Below, piece by piece: positions 8,686 through 19,185 of a DNA stretch of 64,000 bases (position 1 is the stretch's first letter; the number at the start of each line of letters is the position of its first letter). A program made the translations under genes and the position numbers. This stretch comes from an uncultured Desulfatiglans sp. Lineage in GTDB: Bacteria > Desulfobacterota > DSM-4660 > Desulfatiglandales > Desulfatiglandaceae. The notes beneath the pieces were generated by a model that worked only from the letters and a program-made list of their open reading frames with translations, was not told the origin of the DNA and searched no databases. Location of the stretch: contig LR026961.1 of assembly GCA_900498135.1 (NCBI GenBank), positions 4,313,552 through 4,377,551 on the forward strand, in the 5' to 3' direction.

Positions 8686-9102
8686 ATGAATCGATGGATA
8701 TCGCAAGAAACCTTTCGCTTAATAACCCTTTTGGCAATAATTAACTTAATATACTATATATTTATGGAGAGAACCCGCGCACTTAAAACAGTCTGTAGAG
8801 CAATAACTAAACTCAGAGGTTGGAAAGATAAATTAGCCATTCTGGCCTACGAAGCCCTAATGATCTTCGACAATTATGTGTTTCTCACAGCAGCATACTC
8901 AGCGTTGTGTTTCATCTTCGGAGGCTGGGAAGATAAGCAGCTCGGCATCATAGTGATTCTGTCAGCCCTTCTAATTCTAGTAGTCATCCAAAAAATTGAG
9001 AGAAAATTCGGACAAAAGTTATTTCTGCTAAAACTCAGGGTAGAAGAAGCAGCACAAAAACCCAAAAAAAGAAGAGGAAGGTTTGGAGTTATTCCGGTTT
9101 AG
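8686..9102 (+). CDS. Hypothetical membrane protein
   Basis: This 138-residue protein has three hydrophobic segments (about 11-27, 60-80 and 85-103) and a basic C-terminal tail (KPKKRRGR). GGGAGG lies upstream of ATG 8686. It is the last gene before the terminator at 9133 and the tRNA pair, so it is probably the terminal gene of the accessory region. No family recognised. Confidence 0.55.
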   Translation: MNRWISQETFRLITLLAIINLIYYIFMERTRALKTVCRAITKLRGWKDKLAILAYEALMIFDNYVFLTAAYSALCFIFGGWEDKQLGIIVILSALLILVVIQKIERKFGQKLFLLKLRVEEAAQKPKKRRGRFGVIPV

Positions 9103-9132
9103 CTCCCTATATGCTCCCTTTTTCCATAAAAA

Positions 9133-9162
9133 AAGGGGTTACGAAAATTACCGTAACCCCTT
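9133..9162 (+). terminator. Rho-independent terminator
   Basis: AAGGGGTTACG (9133-9143) pairs perfectly over 11 bp with CGTAACCCCTT (9152-9162), followed by GATTTTATT. It closes the accessory operon 30 bp after its last stop; read from the other side it would also end tRNA transcription. Confidence 0.8.
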
Positions 9163-9173
9163 GATTTTATTGG

Positions 9174-9251
9174 TGGCGGGGACGACGAGACTCGAACTCG
9201 CGACCTCCGGCGTGACAGGCCGGCGTTCTAACCAAGCTGAACTACGCCCCC
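9174..9251 (-). tRNA. tRNA-Asp (GTC)
   Basis: The reverse complement folds as a tRNA: acceptor GGGGGCG, D-arm GTTCAGCTTGGTTAGAAC, anticodon loop CTGTCAC (anticodon GTC), T-arm GAGTTCGAGTCTC and an encoded CCA. It is one base from the tRNA-Val gene upstream, so the two are co-transcribed. Its 3' end faces the accessory region, a usual integration site for mobile elements. Confidence 0.95.
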
Positions 9252-9252
9252 G

Positions 9253-9327
9253 TGGTAGGCGGAACAGGATTTGAACCTGCGACCCTCGGCTTGTAAGGCC
9301 GATGCTCTCCCGCTGAGCTATCCGCCC
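9253..9327 (-). tRNA. tRNA-Val (TAC)
   Basis: The reverse complement begins GGGCGGATAGCTCAGCGGG, has the anticodon loop CTTACAA (anticodon TAC) and the T-arm CAGGTTCAAATCCTG, and ends with an encoded CCA. All arms pair. It is the first gene of the two-tRNA unit. Confidence 0.95.
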
Positions 9328-9344
9328 AAGCTGAAGATCATATC

Positions 9345-9374
9345 TTTATAGCGGAAGGCGGCTGGTTCTGTCAA
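9345..9374 (-). promoter_or_regulatory. Sigma-70 promoter of the tRNA pair
   Basis: On the minus strand TTGACA (9374-9369) and TATAAA (9350-9345) are separated by 18 bp. The predicted start is about 10 bases before tRNA-Val. The remaining bases up to the lon stop at 9425 show nothing else. Confidence 0.75.
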
Positions 9375-9424
9375 GAGAAATAGTGCCCCGGCAAAACGAT
9401 TTTCGAGCGTGGGGAGACCGATCC

Positions 9425-11881
9425 TCAATGGGCGATCAACTCCGATCCCGGATCGTTCTTGCGCTCCTCACAGGGCGCCAGGTAAAAGGGTTCACACTCA
9501 TCCTGGGTCGCGAAGAGGGATTCCCCTTCGGGCACCACGAGCGCCTCACGCAGGACATCGTCCATGTGGTTGACCAGGACGAGCTCCACCTTGCGGAGGA
9601 TCTTCTTGGGGATCTCCTCGATATCCTTCTTGTTCTCGAAGGGGATCAGGACCTTGGAAAGACCCGCACGGTGGGCGGCGAGGATCTTCTCCTTGAGGCC
9701 GCCGATCGGCAGGATCCGTCCGCGCAGGGTGATCTCGCCGGTCATCGCCAGGGTGCTCCTGACGGGCCGGCGGGTCAATACCGAGACGATCGAGGTCGCC
9801 AGGGTAATCCCGGCCGAGGGCCCGTCCTTGGGCGTGGCCCCTTCGGGCACGTGGATGTGGATGTCGATCTTTTCGTAGAAGTTGTCCGGGAGGCGCAGCT
9901 GCCGCGTCCGGGAGCGCACGTAGCTGAGGGCCGCCTGCGCCGATTCCTGCATGACGTCCCCGAGCTTCCCCGTCAAGACCAGGCTTCCCTTGCCCGGCAT
10001 GATGGTCGTCTCGGTCTGGAGAAGTTCGCCGCCGAAGTCCGTCCAGGCAAGCCCGGTGGTAACGCCGATGGCGTCCTTTTCCTCGGCCCGCCCGTAGTGG
10101 AATTTCTGCACCCCCAGGTACTTGTGAAGGGACTGGGCCGTTAGGGTGACCGATGTCCCCTTCCCCCGGCGCACGACCTCCTTGGCGACCTTGCGGCAGA
10201 TCGAAGAGATCTCGCGTTCGAGGTTCCGCACCCCGGCCTCCCGGGTGTAGTGCCGGATGATGTCCAGGACGGCCTTGTCGGAAAAGCGGATGTTCTTCGG
10301 GTCCAGACCGTTCTGCTCGACCTGCTTCTTGATCAGGAAGTACTTGGCGATGCTCAGCTTCTCGAGCTCCGTGTAGCCGGCCAGGCGGATGATCTCCATC
10401 CGGTCCTGAAGCGGCGGCGGGATGTTGTGCAGGTTGTTGGCGGTCGTGATGAAGAAGATGTCGGACAAATCGTAATCCAGGTCCAAATAATGATCGTTGA
10501 AGGCGTTGTTCTGCTCCGGGTCGAGCACCTCGAGCAGGGCGGCGGAGGGGTCCCCCCGGAAGTCCATGCTCATCTTGTCCACCTCGTCCAGGCAGAACAC
10601 CGGATTGTTGGATTTGGCCTTTTTGAGAAGCTGAAGGATCTTGCCCGGCAGCGCCCCGATGTAGGTCCGCCGATGTCCCCGGATCTCGGCCTCGTCCCGC
10701 ACGCCCCCCAGGGAGAGCCGGACGAAGTTCCGGCCGGTCGCCCTCGCGACGGATTTCGCCAGCGAGGTCTTCCCGACCCCCGGAGGTCCAACCAGACACA
10801 GGATCGGGCCCTTGATCTTCTTCGTCAGGCGCTGGACCGCCAGATATTCCAGGATCCGCTGCTTCGGCTTCTCGAGGCCGTAGTGGTCTTCCTCGAGGAT
10901 CCTTTCGGCCTCTTCGATGTCGAGCTTCTCTTTCGTCTTCTCCAGCCAGGGGAGAGACAGCATCCAGTCGATGTAGTTGCGGACGACCGTCGCCTCGGCG
11001 GACATGGGCGACATCATCTTGAGCTTCTTGAACTCCTGCCGGATCCGCGTGTGGGCCTCTTTCGGGAGGCGCTTCGCCTTGATCTTCTTTTCGAGTTCGT
11101 CCAACTCGGCCTTGAAGTCGTCCTTGGTGCCCATCTCCTTCTGAATGGCCCGCATCTGCTCATTCAGGTAGTAGTCCTTCTGGGTCTTCTCCATCTGCTT
11201 CTTGACCCGGCTGCGCAGCCGCTGCTCGAGCCGCAGGATGTTGATCTCTCCATTGAGCTTTTCGAAAAGCTCCTGGAGCCGCGCGTTCAGGTCCGGGATC
11301 TCGAGCAGGCGCTGTTTGTCGGAGACCTTCAGCGAGAGATGCCCCGCAATCGTGTCCCCCATCCGCACTGGATCCTCGATGCCGGTGACCGTGGAGACGA
11401 CCTCCTGGCTGATCTTGGTGTTGAGCTTCGCATACTCCTCGAAGCCGACGCTGATGCTGCGCATCAGGGCGATGGTCTCCTCGTCGGTTTCACGCTGGTC
11501 CGACAGCCGCGAGACCTCGACCATGAAGAAATCCTGCTTGTCCAGAAAGTGGTCGATCCGGCCCCTGGCCTTCCCTTCGATCAGGGCCTTGACCGTCCCG
11601 TCCGGCAGCTTCAGGAGCTGCAGCACGGAGCTGAGGGTCCCGATGGTGTAAATGTCCTTCGGGGCGGGTTCATCCACCTTGGCGTCCTTTTGCGACGCCA
11701 GGAAGATCTCCTTCTGGTGGCTCATGGCGAACTCGAGCGCACTGATGGATTTTTCCCGGCCCACGAAAAGCGGCACCACCACATTCGGAAAGACCACCAC
11801 ATCACGGAGCGGCAGGAGAGGGTAGTAAGACCTCTCGGTCATCCCCTCACCGGCGGCATCTTTATTCGTCACTTTAAACAT
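9425..11881 (-). CDS. lon: ATP-dependent protease Lon
   Basis: The 818-residue protein has the usual Lon plan: an N-terminal substrate-binding domain ([13 protein letters not shown] from about 20), a coiled-coil linker, an AAA+ module with Walker A GPPGVGKT (365-372) and Walker B FCLDEVDK (about 430), and an S16 protease domain with catalytic Ser689 (PKDGPSAG) and Lys732 (GGLKEK). The 43-residue Ser-Lys spacing equals that of E. coli Lon. It degrades misfolded and regulatory proteins in the cytoplasm. It starts 5 bp after clpX in a tig-clpP-clpX-lon operon. An alternative start is Met14. Confidence 0.97.
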   Translation of the reverse strand: MFKVTNKDAAGEGMTERSYYPLLPLRDVVVFPNVVVPLFVGREKSISALEFAMSHQKEIFLASQKDAKVDEPAPKDIYTIGTLSSVLQLLKLPDGTVKALIEGKARGRIDHFLDKQDFFMVEVSRLSDQRETDEETIALMRSISVGFEEYAKLNTKISQEVVSTVTGIEDPVRMGDTIAGHLSLKVSDKQRLLEIPDLNARLQELFEKLNGEINILRLEQRLRSRVKKQMEKTQKDYYLNEQMRAIQKEMGTKDDFKAELDELEKKIKAKRLPKEAHTRIRQEFKKLKMMSPMSAEATVVRNYIDWMLSLPWLEKTKEKLDIEEAERILEEDHYGLEKPKQRILEYLAVQRLTKKIKGPILCLVGPPGVGKTSLAKSVARATGRNFVRLSLGGVRDEAEIRGHRRTYIGALPGKILQLLKKAKSNNPVFCLDEVDKMSMDFRGDPSAALLEVLDPEQNNAFNDHYLDLDYDLSDIFFITTANNLHNIPPPLQDRMEIIRLAGYTELEKLSIAKYFLIKKQVEQNGLDPKNIRFSDKAVLDIIRHYTREAGVRNLEREISSICRKVAKEVVRRGKGTSVTLTAQSLHKYLGVQKFHYGRAEEKDAIGVTTGLAWTDFGGELLQTETTIMPGKGSLVLTGKLGDVMQESAQAALSYVRSRTRQLRLPDNFYEKIDIHIHVPEGATPKDGPSAGITLATSIVSVLTRRPVRSTLAMTGEITLRGRILPIGGLKEKILAAHRAGLSKVLIPFENKKDIEEIPKKILRKVELVLVNHMDDVLREALVVPEGESLFATQDECEPFYLAPCEERKNDPGSELIAH

Positions 11882-11886
11882 AAGCC

Positions 11887-13137
<1,251 letters not shown>

Positions 13138-13143
13138 ATCACC

Positions 13144-13758
13144 TTACCTTCCGTCAGTATGTTCCGATAGACCCGCCATTTCCCTGCGGGTGATGACCTT
13201 GTCGATGATACCATAGGCTTTGGCCTCTTCGGCGGTCATGAAAAAATCCCGTTCCGTGTCCTGGTTGATGCGCTCCATGCCCTGCCCTGTATGGGCGGCC
13301 AGGATCTGATTGAGGGTCTCCCGCACCTTGAGGATCTCTCTGGCGTGGATGCTGATGTCTGTCGCCTGACCCTGCGCCCCGCCAAGAGGCTGGTGGATCA
13401 TGATCCGCGCGTGCGGGAGCGCATAGCGCTTTCCCTTGGCACCGGCCGCCAGAAGCAGGGCAGCCATGCTGCTTGTCTGCCCCATGCAGATCGTCATCAC
13501 TTCGGGCTTGATGTATTGCATGGTGTCGTATATCGCCAGACCGGCGGTGACAGAACCCCCGGGCGAGTTGATATACAGGTGAATATCCTTGGCCGGGTCC
13601 TCCGATTCGAGGAAGAGCATCTGGGCGATGACCGTGTTGGCCGTGGCGTCTATGACCTGTTCGCCCATGAAGATGATCCTGTCCTTGAGGAGCCTCGAGT
13701 AGATATCGTAAGCCCGCTCGCCGCGGTTCGACTGTTCGACAACAATAGGTATCAGCAT
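13144..13758 (-). CDS. clpP: ATP-dependent Clp protease proteolytic subunit
   Basis: The 204-residue serine peptidase has the catalytic triad Ser97 (GQTSSM), His122 (MIHQPLGG) and Asp171 (TERDFFM) and the conserved LYINSPGG strand. It forms the barrel that ClpX feeds. It lies 18 bp after tig and 6 bp before clpX. No long propeptide is present. Confidence 0.97.
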   Translation of the reverse strand: MLIPIVVEQSNRGERAYDIYSRLLKDRIIFMGEQVIDATANTVIAQMLFLESEDPAKDIHLYINSPGGSVTAGLAIYDTMQYIKPEVMTICMGQTSSMAALLLAAGAKGKRYALPHARIMIHQPLGGAQGQATDISIHAREILKVRETLNQILAAHTGQGMERINQDTERDFFMTAEEAKAYGIIDKVITRREMAGLSEHTDGR

Positions 13759-13776
13759 TGTGAAAACACGTTCTCC

Positions 13777-15096
13777 TTATTTTGCTGCATTTCCGGTTAG
13801 AACACTTCGTTCTACTTCTAAAATCCTAGCATGCTCAACCAGGTACTTCAACGTTTTTTCCTCCAGCAGCTGCTGCCTGAGGCCGTCCAGAAGCTCCCTG
13901 GCTTCGTAGTATCTCCGCAGGATCGCCGCGTCCTGACCGGTCGACGCCGCGAGCGAGGCGAAGTGCTCCTCCAAGTCCTCTTCTTCCACCTTCAGGCCTT
14001 TTTCCCTGGCGATGTCGCCGAGGATGAGCATATTCTTCACACGCTTCTCGGAAACGGGCCTGAGATCGACCCTCATGCGATCATCGGTCAGACCGGCCTG
14101 TTCAGGGTCGGCTCCGGAGCGCTTGAGGCTCTGTTTGAGGTTTTCGATCCGCATCTCCAGTTCGGATTCCACCAGCACGGGGGGCAGCTCGACCTCGACC
14201 TTTTCGGCGATCTTCTCGATCAGCCGCTGCTTCACCTCCTGGTCGATCCGCCGCACCTCGGCCGTCCGGATTTCCTCCCTGATTTTCGCCTTCAAGTCGT
14301 CGACGGTCTTGAAATCAGCCCCCAGGCCCTCCACAAAGGCGTCATCGACGGCCGGAAGATCGAGGAACTTCAGTTCCTTCACACGCACCTTGAAAAGGAC
14401 ATCCTTGCCGGCCAGATCCACCCGCGGGTGGTGGTCGCCGAAATGGACCGTGACCCCTTTCTCCTCGCCTTTCCGCGCCCCGATCAAGGCCTCTTCGACA
14501 GCGGCGTCGAACTCGTGCGTCCCGACCTTGATCACGGCATCGGTGGCCGCGAAACCTTCGACCGGCTCCTCACCGTCGTAGACCTCGTAGTCCACCACGA
14601 CGTAGTCACCCGTCTGGATCGCCCTGTCCTCTTCGATCGTCTCCAGCTTCCCGTTCCCCTGCCTGATCCGCTCGAGCTGATTCTCGACGTCCTGGTCGGT
14701 CACCTGAAGGACCTCTTTCTGGACCTCGATCCCCTCGTATTCCGGCAGCTGAATGACGGGCCGGACCTCCATCACGGCACTGTACTGGAAACCCTCGCCG
14801 GGCTTCAGGTCTTCCTTCTCGAGGATCGGCGCACCGATCGGGAAGGTCTGCGCTTCGTTGAGCGCTTCGGATATCGTGTGGTTGATGAGGTCTCTCGCCA
14901 CATCCTCCCGGACCTGACGGCCGAAATAGCTTTCGAGCACGGTGCGCGGTATCTTGCCGGGACGAAATCCCGGGAGCTTGGTTGTCTTGCCGAGGCGCTT
15001 GTAGGCCTCGTTCAATTCCTTGTCCACCTCCGCCGCATCGATCTCCACCACCAGTCTCTTCTTGACCGCACTGATGTCTTCCACCTGGGTTCTCAT
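13777..15096 (-). CDS. tig: Trigger factor
   Basis: This 439-residue ribosome-associated chaperone has the N-terminal ribosome-binding domain with the signature region GFRPGKIPRTVLESYFG (about 43-60), a central FKBP-type prolyl isomerase domain (GDYVVVDYEV onward, about 160-240) and the helical C-terminal arms. It is the first gene of the tig-clpP-clpX-lon operon, the common order in proteobacteria. The nearest strong promoter is about 620 bp upstream. Confidence 0.96.
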   Translation of the reverse strand: MRTQVEDISAVKKRLVVEIDAAEVDKELNEAYKRLGKTTKLPGFRPGKIPRTVLESYFGRQVREDVARDLINHTISEALNEAQTFPIGAPILEKEDLKPGEGFQYSAVMEVRPVIQLPEYEGIEVQKEVLQVTDQDVENQLERIRQGNGKLETIEEDRAIQTGDYVVVDYEVYDGEEPVEGFAATDAVIKVGTHEFDAAVEEALIGARKGEEKGVTVHFGDHHPRVDLAGKDVLFKVRVKELKFLDLPAVDDAFVEGLGADFKTVDDLKAKIREEIRTAEVRRIDQEVKQRLIEKIAEKVEVELPPVLVESELEMRIENLKQSLKRSGADPEQAGLTDDRMRVDLRPVSEKRVKNMLILGDIAREKGLKVEEEDLEEHFASLAASTGQDAAILRRYYEARELLDGLRQQLLEEKTLKYLVEHARILEVERSVLTGNAAK

Positions 15097-15712
15097 ACGT
15101 TCTTTCCTCGCTCTGTGAGATCGTTCCCGATCCGAAGCGGATCTTCAGCTCTCCTGCGCAGACCCCGCGGAGCTCGTTTCCGAACGCCTGCGGGCGCGGG
15201 CCGGAAACGGACCATTGGGCCGATTTCCGTAAAATCTTTGAAAATCACTGCTGAATCGGAAACACGCTGGTGTCCAAAGACCTTCGCAGAAGTGGACACC
15301 CTTCAGGATTGTATTCTGGACGGATACATGACAGCGGAGGCTGGCCGCATCTGAGGCAGGTTGCTCTCGGACGCGGGGAGATCGTGTATCCGACCGAAGC
15401 ATTTCGTATCAAAATAACGACCCTCCCGGCGATTTCAAGCACACAGCCCACAAAAGAAGGTTCCCGAGGAGGTTTTTCGCCGCTTGATCAGGCTTGCGGC
15501 CCATTCCTCGGAGGCCTTCCGATTCGTCTTTCCGCTCTGCATCGTTTGCCCTAGAGAGGACGAAACGCCCCCTCATCCAACGGAACACCTCGTGTGAGAC
15601 CGATCAGCCTTTTTCCACAAAAAAACGAAACGGCCGGATGGGTCGCATCTGGCGTCCACCGCTTCAGCGGACCTTTCCCAAAACGGAGAAAAATCCAAAC
15701 CATAAACTTGGA
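15097..15712 (-). other. Long structured leader upstream of tig
   Basis: The stretch between the promoter at 15713-15742 and tig has no convincing gene. It contains two clear hairpins: GGTGTCCA/TGGACACC (arms 15269-15276 and 15293-15300, with an inner CTTC/GAAG) and CGTTTCCG/CGGAAACG (15175-15182 and 15202-15209). It could be a long 5' leader, a separate small RNA or simply non-coding; I cannot tell which. Confidence 0.35.
15351..15434 (+). pseudogene. Possible remnant of a TsaC/Sua5-type gene
   Basis: One forward frame reads LRQVALGRGEIVYPTEAF followed by RIKITTLPAIS. The first part matches the memory-conserved start of threonylcarbamoyl-AMP synthases (GGIVxYPTETFYGL) and the second resembles the FRIKGR...PLP segment that should follow after about 20 residues, as if an internal piece had been deleted. 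No full gene surrounds it. The match is short, so chance is possible. Confidence 0.3.
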
Positions 15713-15742
15713 ATTTTAACTTATCGAATGAAAATTTGTCAA
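15713..15742 (-). promoter_or_regulatory. Sigma-70 type promoter facing tig
   Basis: On the minus strand TTGACA (15742-15737) and TAAAAT (15718-15713) are 18 bp apart, a near-consensus pair in an AT-rich pocket. It would produce a leader of about 610 nt before tig. Nothing else is seen up to the SNF2 gene stop at 15910. Confidence 0.6.
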
Positions 15743-15909
15743 CGTATCTTCAACCAAAAAAGGGCTTACCCGGGGTTCAGGGATGACCGCAAGGCGTCCC
15801 GCAGGCGGACATCGGTGACGCCGCTTGGCAGGCGGTCAGGGGAAGGGCTCCGAGGCATGGAATTCTGCCGCATCTCGGACAGGGCGGCATGGCGGGAGGT
15901 GGGCGGAGG

Positions 15910-18900
15910 TCAGATTCCTCCTCCGAAATTCAGGAAGGGGATGTCCATGAAATCGAGCAACTCCTCGCGGCTGAACTGCCGCAGGACGCCGGGGTCCGTC
16001 TCCGGGACCACCTCCTCCATCAAACCCTTCTTTTTTGCTATGACGGCCGCAATCTTCTCCTCCAGGGTCCCCTCGGTGATCAGTTTGAACACCTGGACGC
16101 CCCGTTTCTGCCCAATCCGGTGGACGCGGTCCGTGGCCTGGTCCTCCCGGGCGGCGTTCCACCACCGGTCGTAGTGGATCACCATGGACGCGGCGATCAG
16201 ATCGATGCCGGTTCCACCGGCCCTGAGGCTGCCGACATAGACCCGGCAATCCGGGTCCTCGTTGAACCGTTCGATCACCTTCCCCCGTTGCCGGGTGGCG
16301 CCCGTGAGCGTCACGTGCCCGATCCCTTCTGAACGGAGGAACTCCGCCATGATTTCGATCATCCCCAGATACTGGCTGTAGACGACGATCTTCTGCCCGC
16401 TGTCGATCCCCTCGGCCAGCAGTTCCTTGAAGGCCTCCCATTTGCCCGATTCCTGCTGCGTATAGGCCAGAGGCTCCTTCACCGCCAGCGCAGGGTGGTC
16501 GCAGATCCGCTTGAGCAGATCGAGCAGCGCGAAGATGTGAAGATACGGCACCGGGCGGCCGGCATCGGCCAGAGCCAAACGGATCTCCGGGCTCCGGGAT
16601 GCGATGACCTCCCGGTAGAGCCTCAACTGGTCCGCGCTCAGCACACAGCTCCGGAAATCCTCGATCTTCGGCGGCAGATCCTGCAGAACGGCGCTCTTCC
16701 GCCGTCTCAGGACAAAAGGCCGGAGCACCTGCACGAGTTCCTGCCGCGCCTGTTCCGAGGCGTCCTGCATGATCGGCCGGGCATAATGCCGCTCGAAAAA
16801 CCGGTCGCCGCCAAGGTACCCGGGCACGGTCAGATCCATCAGGGCCTTGAGGTCCGAGAGGCGGTTTTCGATCGGCGTCCCGGTCAACCCGATCCGAACC
16901 GGGGCGCGGATATCCCGGGCCGCCTGGTAGACCTGCGTCTCGGGGTTTTTCAGATACTGGATCTCATCGAAGACCGCCAGGGAAAACGACGCCGCCTTCA
17001 GCTGCTCGGCGTCCTGCCGGAGGATCCCGTAGCTCGTCAACACAACCTGCGGCCCGGCTCCGGCATCGTCCAGGCGCCGATCGCCCCCGTGGTAGACGGC
17101 CGTTGCAAGCCCGGGAGCGAACCGGCGGAGCTTCTTTTCCCAGTGGCTCAAGACCGTCGTGGGCGCAACGACCAGGCAGGGCGAGGGAAGGCGGTCGGTC
17201 TCCGCGAGCGCCTCGATCAGCGCCATGATCTGATGGGTCTTGCCGAGGCCCATCTCATCGCAGAGGAGTCCGCCCAGCCCATTTTCGACCAGGAACCACA
17301 GCCAGCGAAGGCCTTCGCCCTGATAAGGCCGCAGCTCGCACCGCATCCCCGCGAGCGCGGGCAGCGGCCGCGCCGCCTTTAGGTCGAGAAAGGCCTCGAC
17401 CACGGAAGACTGCGCGTGCTTTCCCCCGATGCGCGGACGGCCTGCAACCGTCGATCTCAAACGCAGGAGATCCATCCTCGAAAGCCGGAGCCCCCGCCTT
17501 CCCTCGGCGCGGCAACCCTCCGGCAGCCGCTCCAGAAAGGCGTCCAGCGCGGCCAGCTTTTCCGAGCGGAGATCCACCCAGCCCCTCGCGACACCGACAT
17601 ACCGCTGTCCGTTTCGGCGCGCTTCCAGCAGTTCCTCGATCGTCAGGCTGCCCTCCCCGAAGCCGTACGAAGCCGAAAGCCAGCACCAGTCGCGGTCCAT
17701 CTCCCCGGCCTCGATCGACAGCCAGTCCGCCTCGCGGTGAAGCCTCAACCCCACAACCTCCGATGCTCGCCCCGGCGCCCAGTCGCCGCCGTCCCCCAGC
17801 GCCTCTTCGAGGAAGCTCGAGATCTGCGATTTCTTGAGGACCATCCTGACGGGCGTCCCGAACTTCCGCGCCTTTTCTCCGGGAGGCTCCAACTCCGCCA
17901 GGAGTTCCAGCTCGGGTATGTAGACCAGTTCGCCGTAGCGGTAGCGCTCGAGGTCCTCGCGGTCGAAGAAAGCCCTTTCACCGCCCGCCTGCAGGACTTC
18001 GATCATCGGCCTGATCTCGAGGTCCATCTCGGTCGTAGCGCTGACCTTGAAGATGGACTTGAGCGGGACCGGGTGGATCGCCAACCGGTGGCGGTTGGCA
18101 AGGATCCCCCCGAGGCTGCCGAGGAGCCCCTTGACCCGCTCCCTCGGCACGAACACGCGAGCAAACTCCCGTTCGGCCTCCCCCCTGCACAGGATGGTGA
18201 ACTCACCGGTGCGCTTCGAAATCGCCGGTTCGAAACGCATCGCGCGGCCGGCGTACTCCCGGAAGAAGTGATAGGCGAAACGGAACCAGAACCCCTCCTC
18301 CAGAAGCTGCCCCCGGGTCTTCGAGCCTCTTCTGGCCAGCAGACGTTCGGTCTCCGTCATCGTCAAAAGACGCAGCCGGTCGATGATCTCGCCGCGGGAG
18401 AGGGGCCCCGCGGCGGGGCGGCCGCGGCCGCATCGATCCATGAACCGCAGCCCTTCGCCGCCTTCGGGAAAATATGTCACCAGGGGGGCGTCGCGCCTCC
18501 CGGTTACCCGGATCACCGCAGGCTCGCCCTCTTGAACCTGAAACCGCGCCGATTCAGGGGTATCCGACGAACCCTCGCCCAGGAAAACGCCGAGTTTGAA
18601 CCAGGGGCTCTCATGAAACGCCCTGTCGGGGGCTTGGCCACCGAAAGCGTCTTTCAAGGCCTTCCCCGCCTTCGCGAGGTCTTTCGTATGCGGGCACGAG
18701 ACGGCTTCCTGGGTTCCGCAGGTGCAAAAACGCTGCTGGACACCGCGGGGACCGCCGTCGTAAAGAAACGCAGCCCCGGGTTTGGGGTCGGAAGGCGCCG
18801 GAAGGAGGGCCAGCCCGTTCCTGTGAAACTCCATTCGCTCGAACAGCGCCTTCATTCGATCGTCCTGCCGCCCTGCCGCCGCGGTGTGCGCAGCCGTAGA

Positions 18901-18924
18901 CTCCGTTTTCGCCGTGTCGGCCAT
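15910..18924 (-). CDS. SWIM zinc finger / SNF2-type DEAD-box helicase
   Basis: The 1004-residue protein has a SWIM-type zinc finger near the N-terminus (FCTCG...CPHT), a middle linker domain, then the SNF2 ATPase: motif I DEMGLGKT, motif II DEIQ (in FDEIQYLKNPETQ), LTGTPIENRLSDL and, in the second lobe, VHRIGQKRGVQVFKL. Such HepA/RapA-like proteins remodel nucleoprotein complexes; the exact role is unknown. I prefer ATG 18924, because the longer frame from 18984 runs through a copy of the interspersed repeat in a frame that is not the repeat's usual open frame. The gene is transcribed away from the IS110 element. Confidence 0.85.
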   Translation of the reverse strand: MADTAKTESTAAHTAAAGRQDDRMKALFERMEFHRNGLALLPAPSDPKPGAAFLYDGGPRGVQQRFCTCGTQEAVSCPHTKDLAKAGKALKDAFGGQAPDRAFHESPWFKLGVFLGEGSSDTPESARFQVQEGEPAVIRVTGRRDAPLVTYFPEGGEGLRFMDRCGRGRPAAGPLSRGEIIDRLRLLTMTETERLLARRGSKTRGQLLEEGFWFRFAYHFFREYAGRAMRFEPAISKRTGEFTILCRGEAEREFARVFVPRERVKGLLGSLGGILANRHRLAIHPVPLKSIFKVSATTEMDLEIRPMIEVLQAGGERAFFDREDLERYRYGELVYIPELELLAELEPPGEKARKFGTPVRMVLKKSQISSFLEEALGDGGDWAPGRASEVVGLRLHREADWLSIEAGEMDRDWCWLSASYGFGEGSLTIEELLEARRNGQRYVGVARGWVDLRSEKLAALDAFLERLPEGCRAEGRRGLRLSRMDLLRLRSTVAGRPRIGGKHAQSSVVEAFLDLKAARPLPALAGMRCELRPYQGEGLRWLWFLVENGLGGLLCDEMGLGKTHQIMALIEALAETDRLPSPCLVVAPTTVLSHWEKKLRRFAPGLATAVYHGGDRRLDDAGAGPQVVLTSYGILRQDAEQLKAASFSLAVFDEIQYLKNPETQVYQAARDIRAPVRIGLTGTPIENRLSDLKALMDLTVPGYLGGDRFFERHYARPIMQDASEQARQELVQVLRPFVLRRRKSAVLQDLPPKIEDFRSCVLSADQLRLYREVIASRSPEIRLALADAGRPVPYLHIFALLDLLKRICDHPALAVKEPLAYTQQESGKWEAFKELLAEGIDSGQKIVVYSQYLGMIEIMAEFLRSEGIGHVTLTGATRQRGKVIERFNEDPDCRVYVGSLRAGGTGIDLIAASMVIHYDRWWNAAREDQATDRVHRIGQKRGVQVFKLITEGTLEEKIAAVIAKKKGLMEEVVPETDPGVLRQFSREELLDFMDIPFLNFGGGI

Positions 18925-18942
18925 TCGTGTTTTCCCAAATGG

Positions 18943-19003
18943 TTCCCATCCGGAAATGATTTCCCGGTACAACCCGGTTTCCAATCCGGAGATGAGGATT
19001 TTT
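18943..19003 (+). repeat. Truncated copy of the 176-bp palindromic repeat (copy E)
   Basis: The first 61 bp of the repeat family are present, with both GGAAATG modules, up to GAGGATTTTT; similarity then stops abruptly at about 19003, where the IS110 leader begins. It lies 18 bp upstream of the SNF2 start codon. Confidence 0.8.
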
Positions 19004-19185
19004 CTTTACACGCTGCGCGTGCTCAGTCCCGCCCCTGCTGGTCGGGTCCCGGTTTCTTCACACCCTTCGGGTGCTCGGTTCCACCGCTTCGCGGCGGAGC
19101 CCTGTTTAGCTAGATCATATGAAACGGGCTGGTCCGGGGTGTAAAATACACCCCAGCCAAGAAATCCAAAACGGAGGACCAGCCC
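19004..19185 (+). ncRNA. Candidate bridge RNA / structured leader of the IS110 element
   Basis: About 180 bases before the transposase contain successive short hairpins: CACGC-TGC-GCGTG (19009-19021), CACCC-TTC-GGGTG (19061-19073) and CCGC-TTC-GCGG (19084-19094), the last nested in GCTC/GAGC. They are followed by GGGGTGT/ACACCCC (19136-19154) and an outer GGGCTGGTCC/GGACCAGCCC (19126-19185). IS110-group elements are known to encode a bridge RNA in this position. The assignment rests on position and structure, not on a covariance match. Confidence 0.4.

Noticed and set aside
9083-9274. Open frame containing TTRLELATSGV
   Set aside because: It is the well-known false frame across antisense tRNA genes, here tRNA-Asp and tRNA-Val.
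15494-16174. 226-residue forward frame near the SNF2 stop
   Set aside because: It overlaps the helicase coding end and has no start signal or family features.
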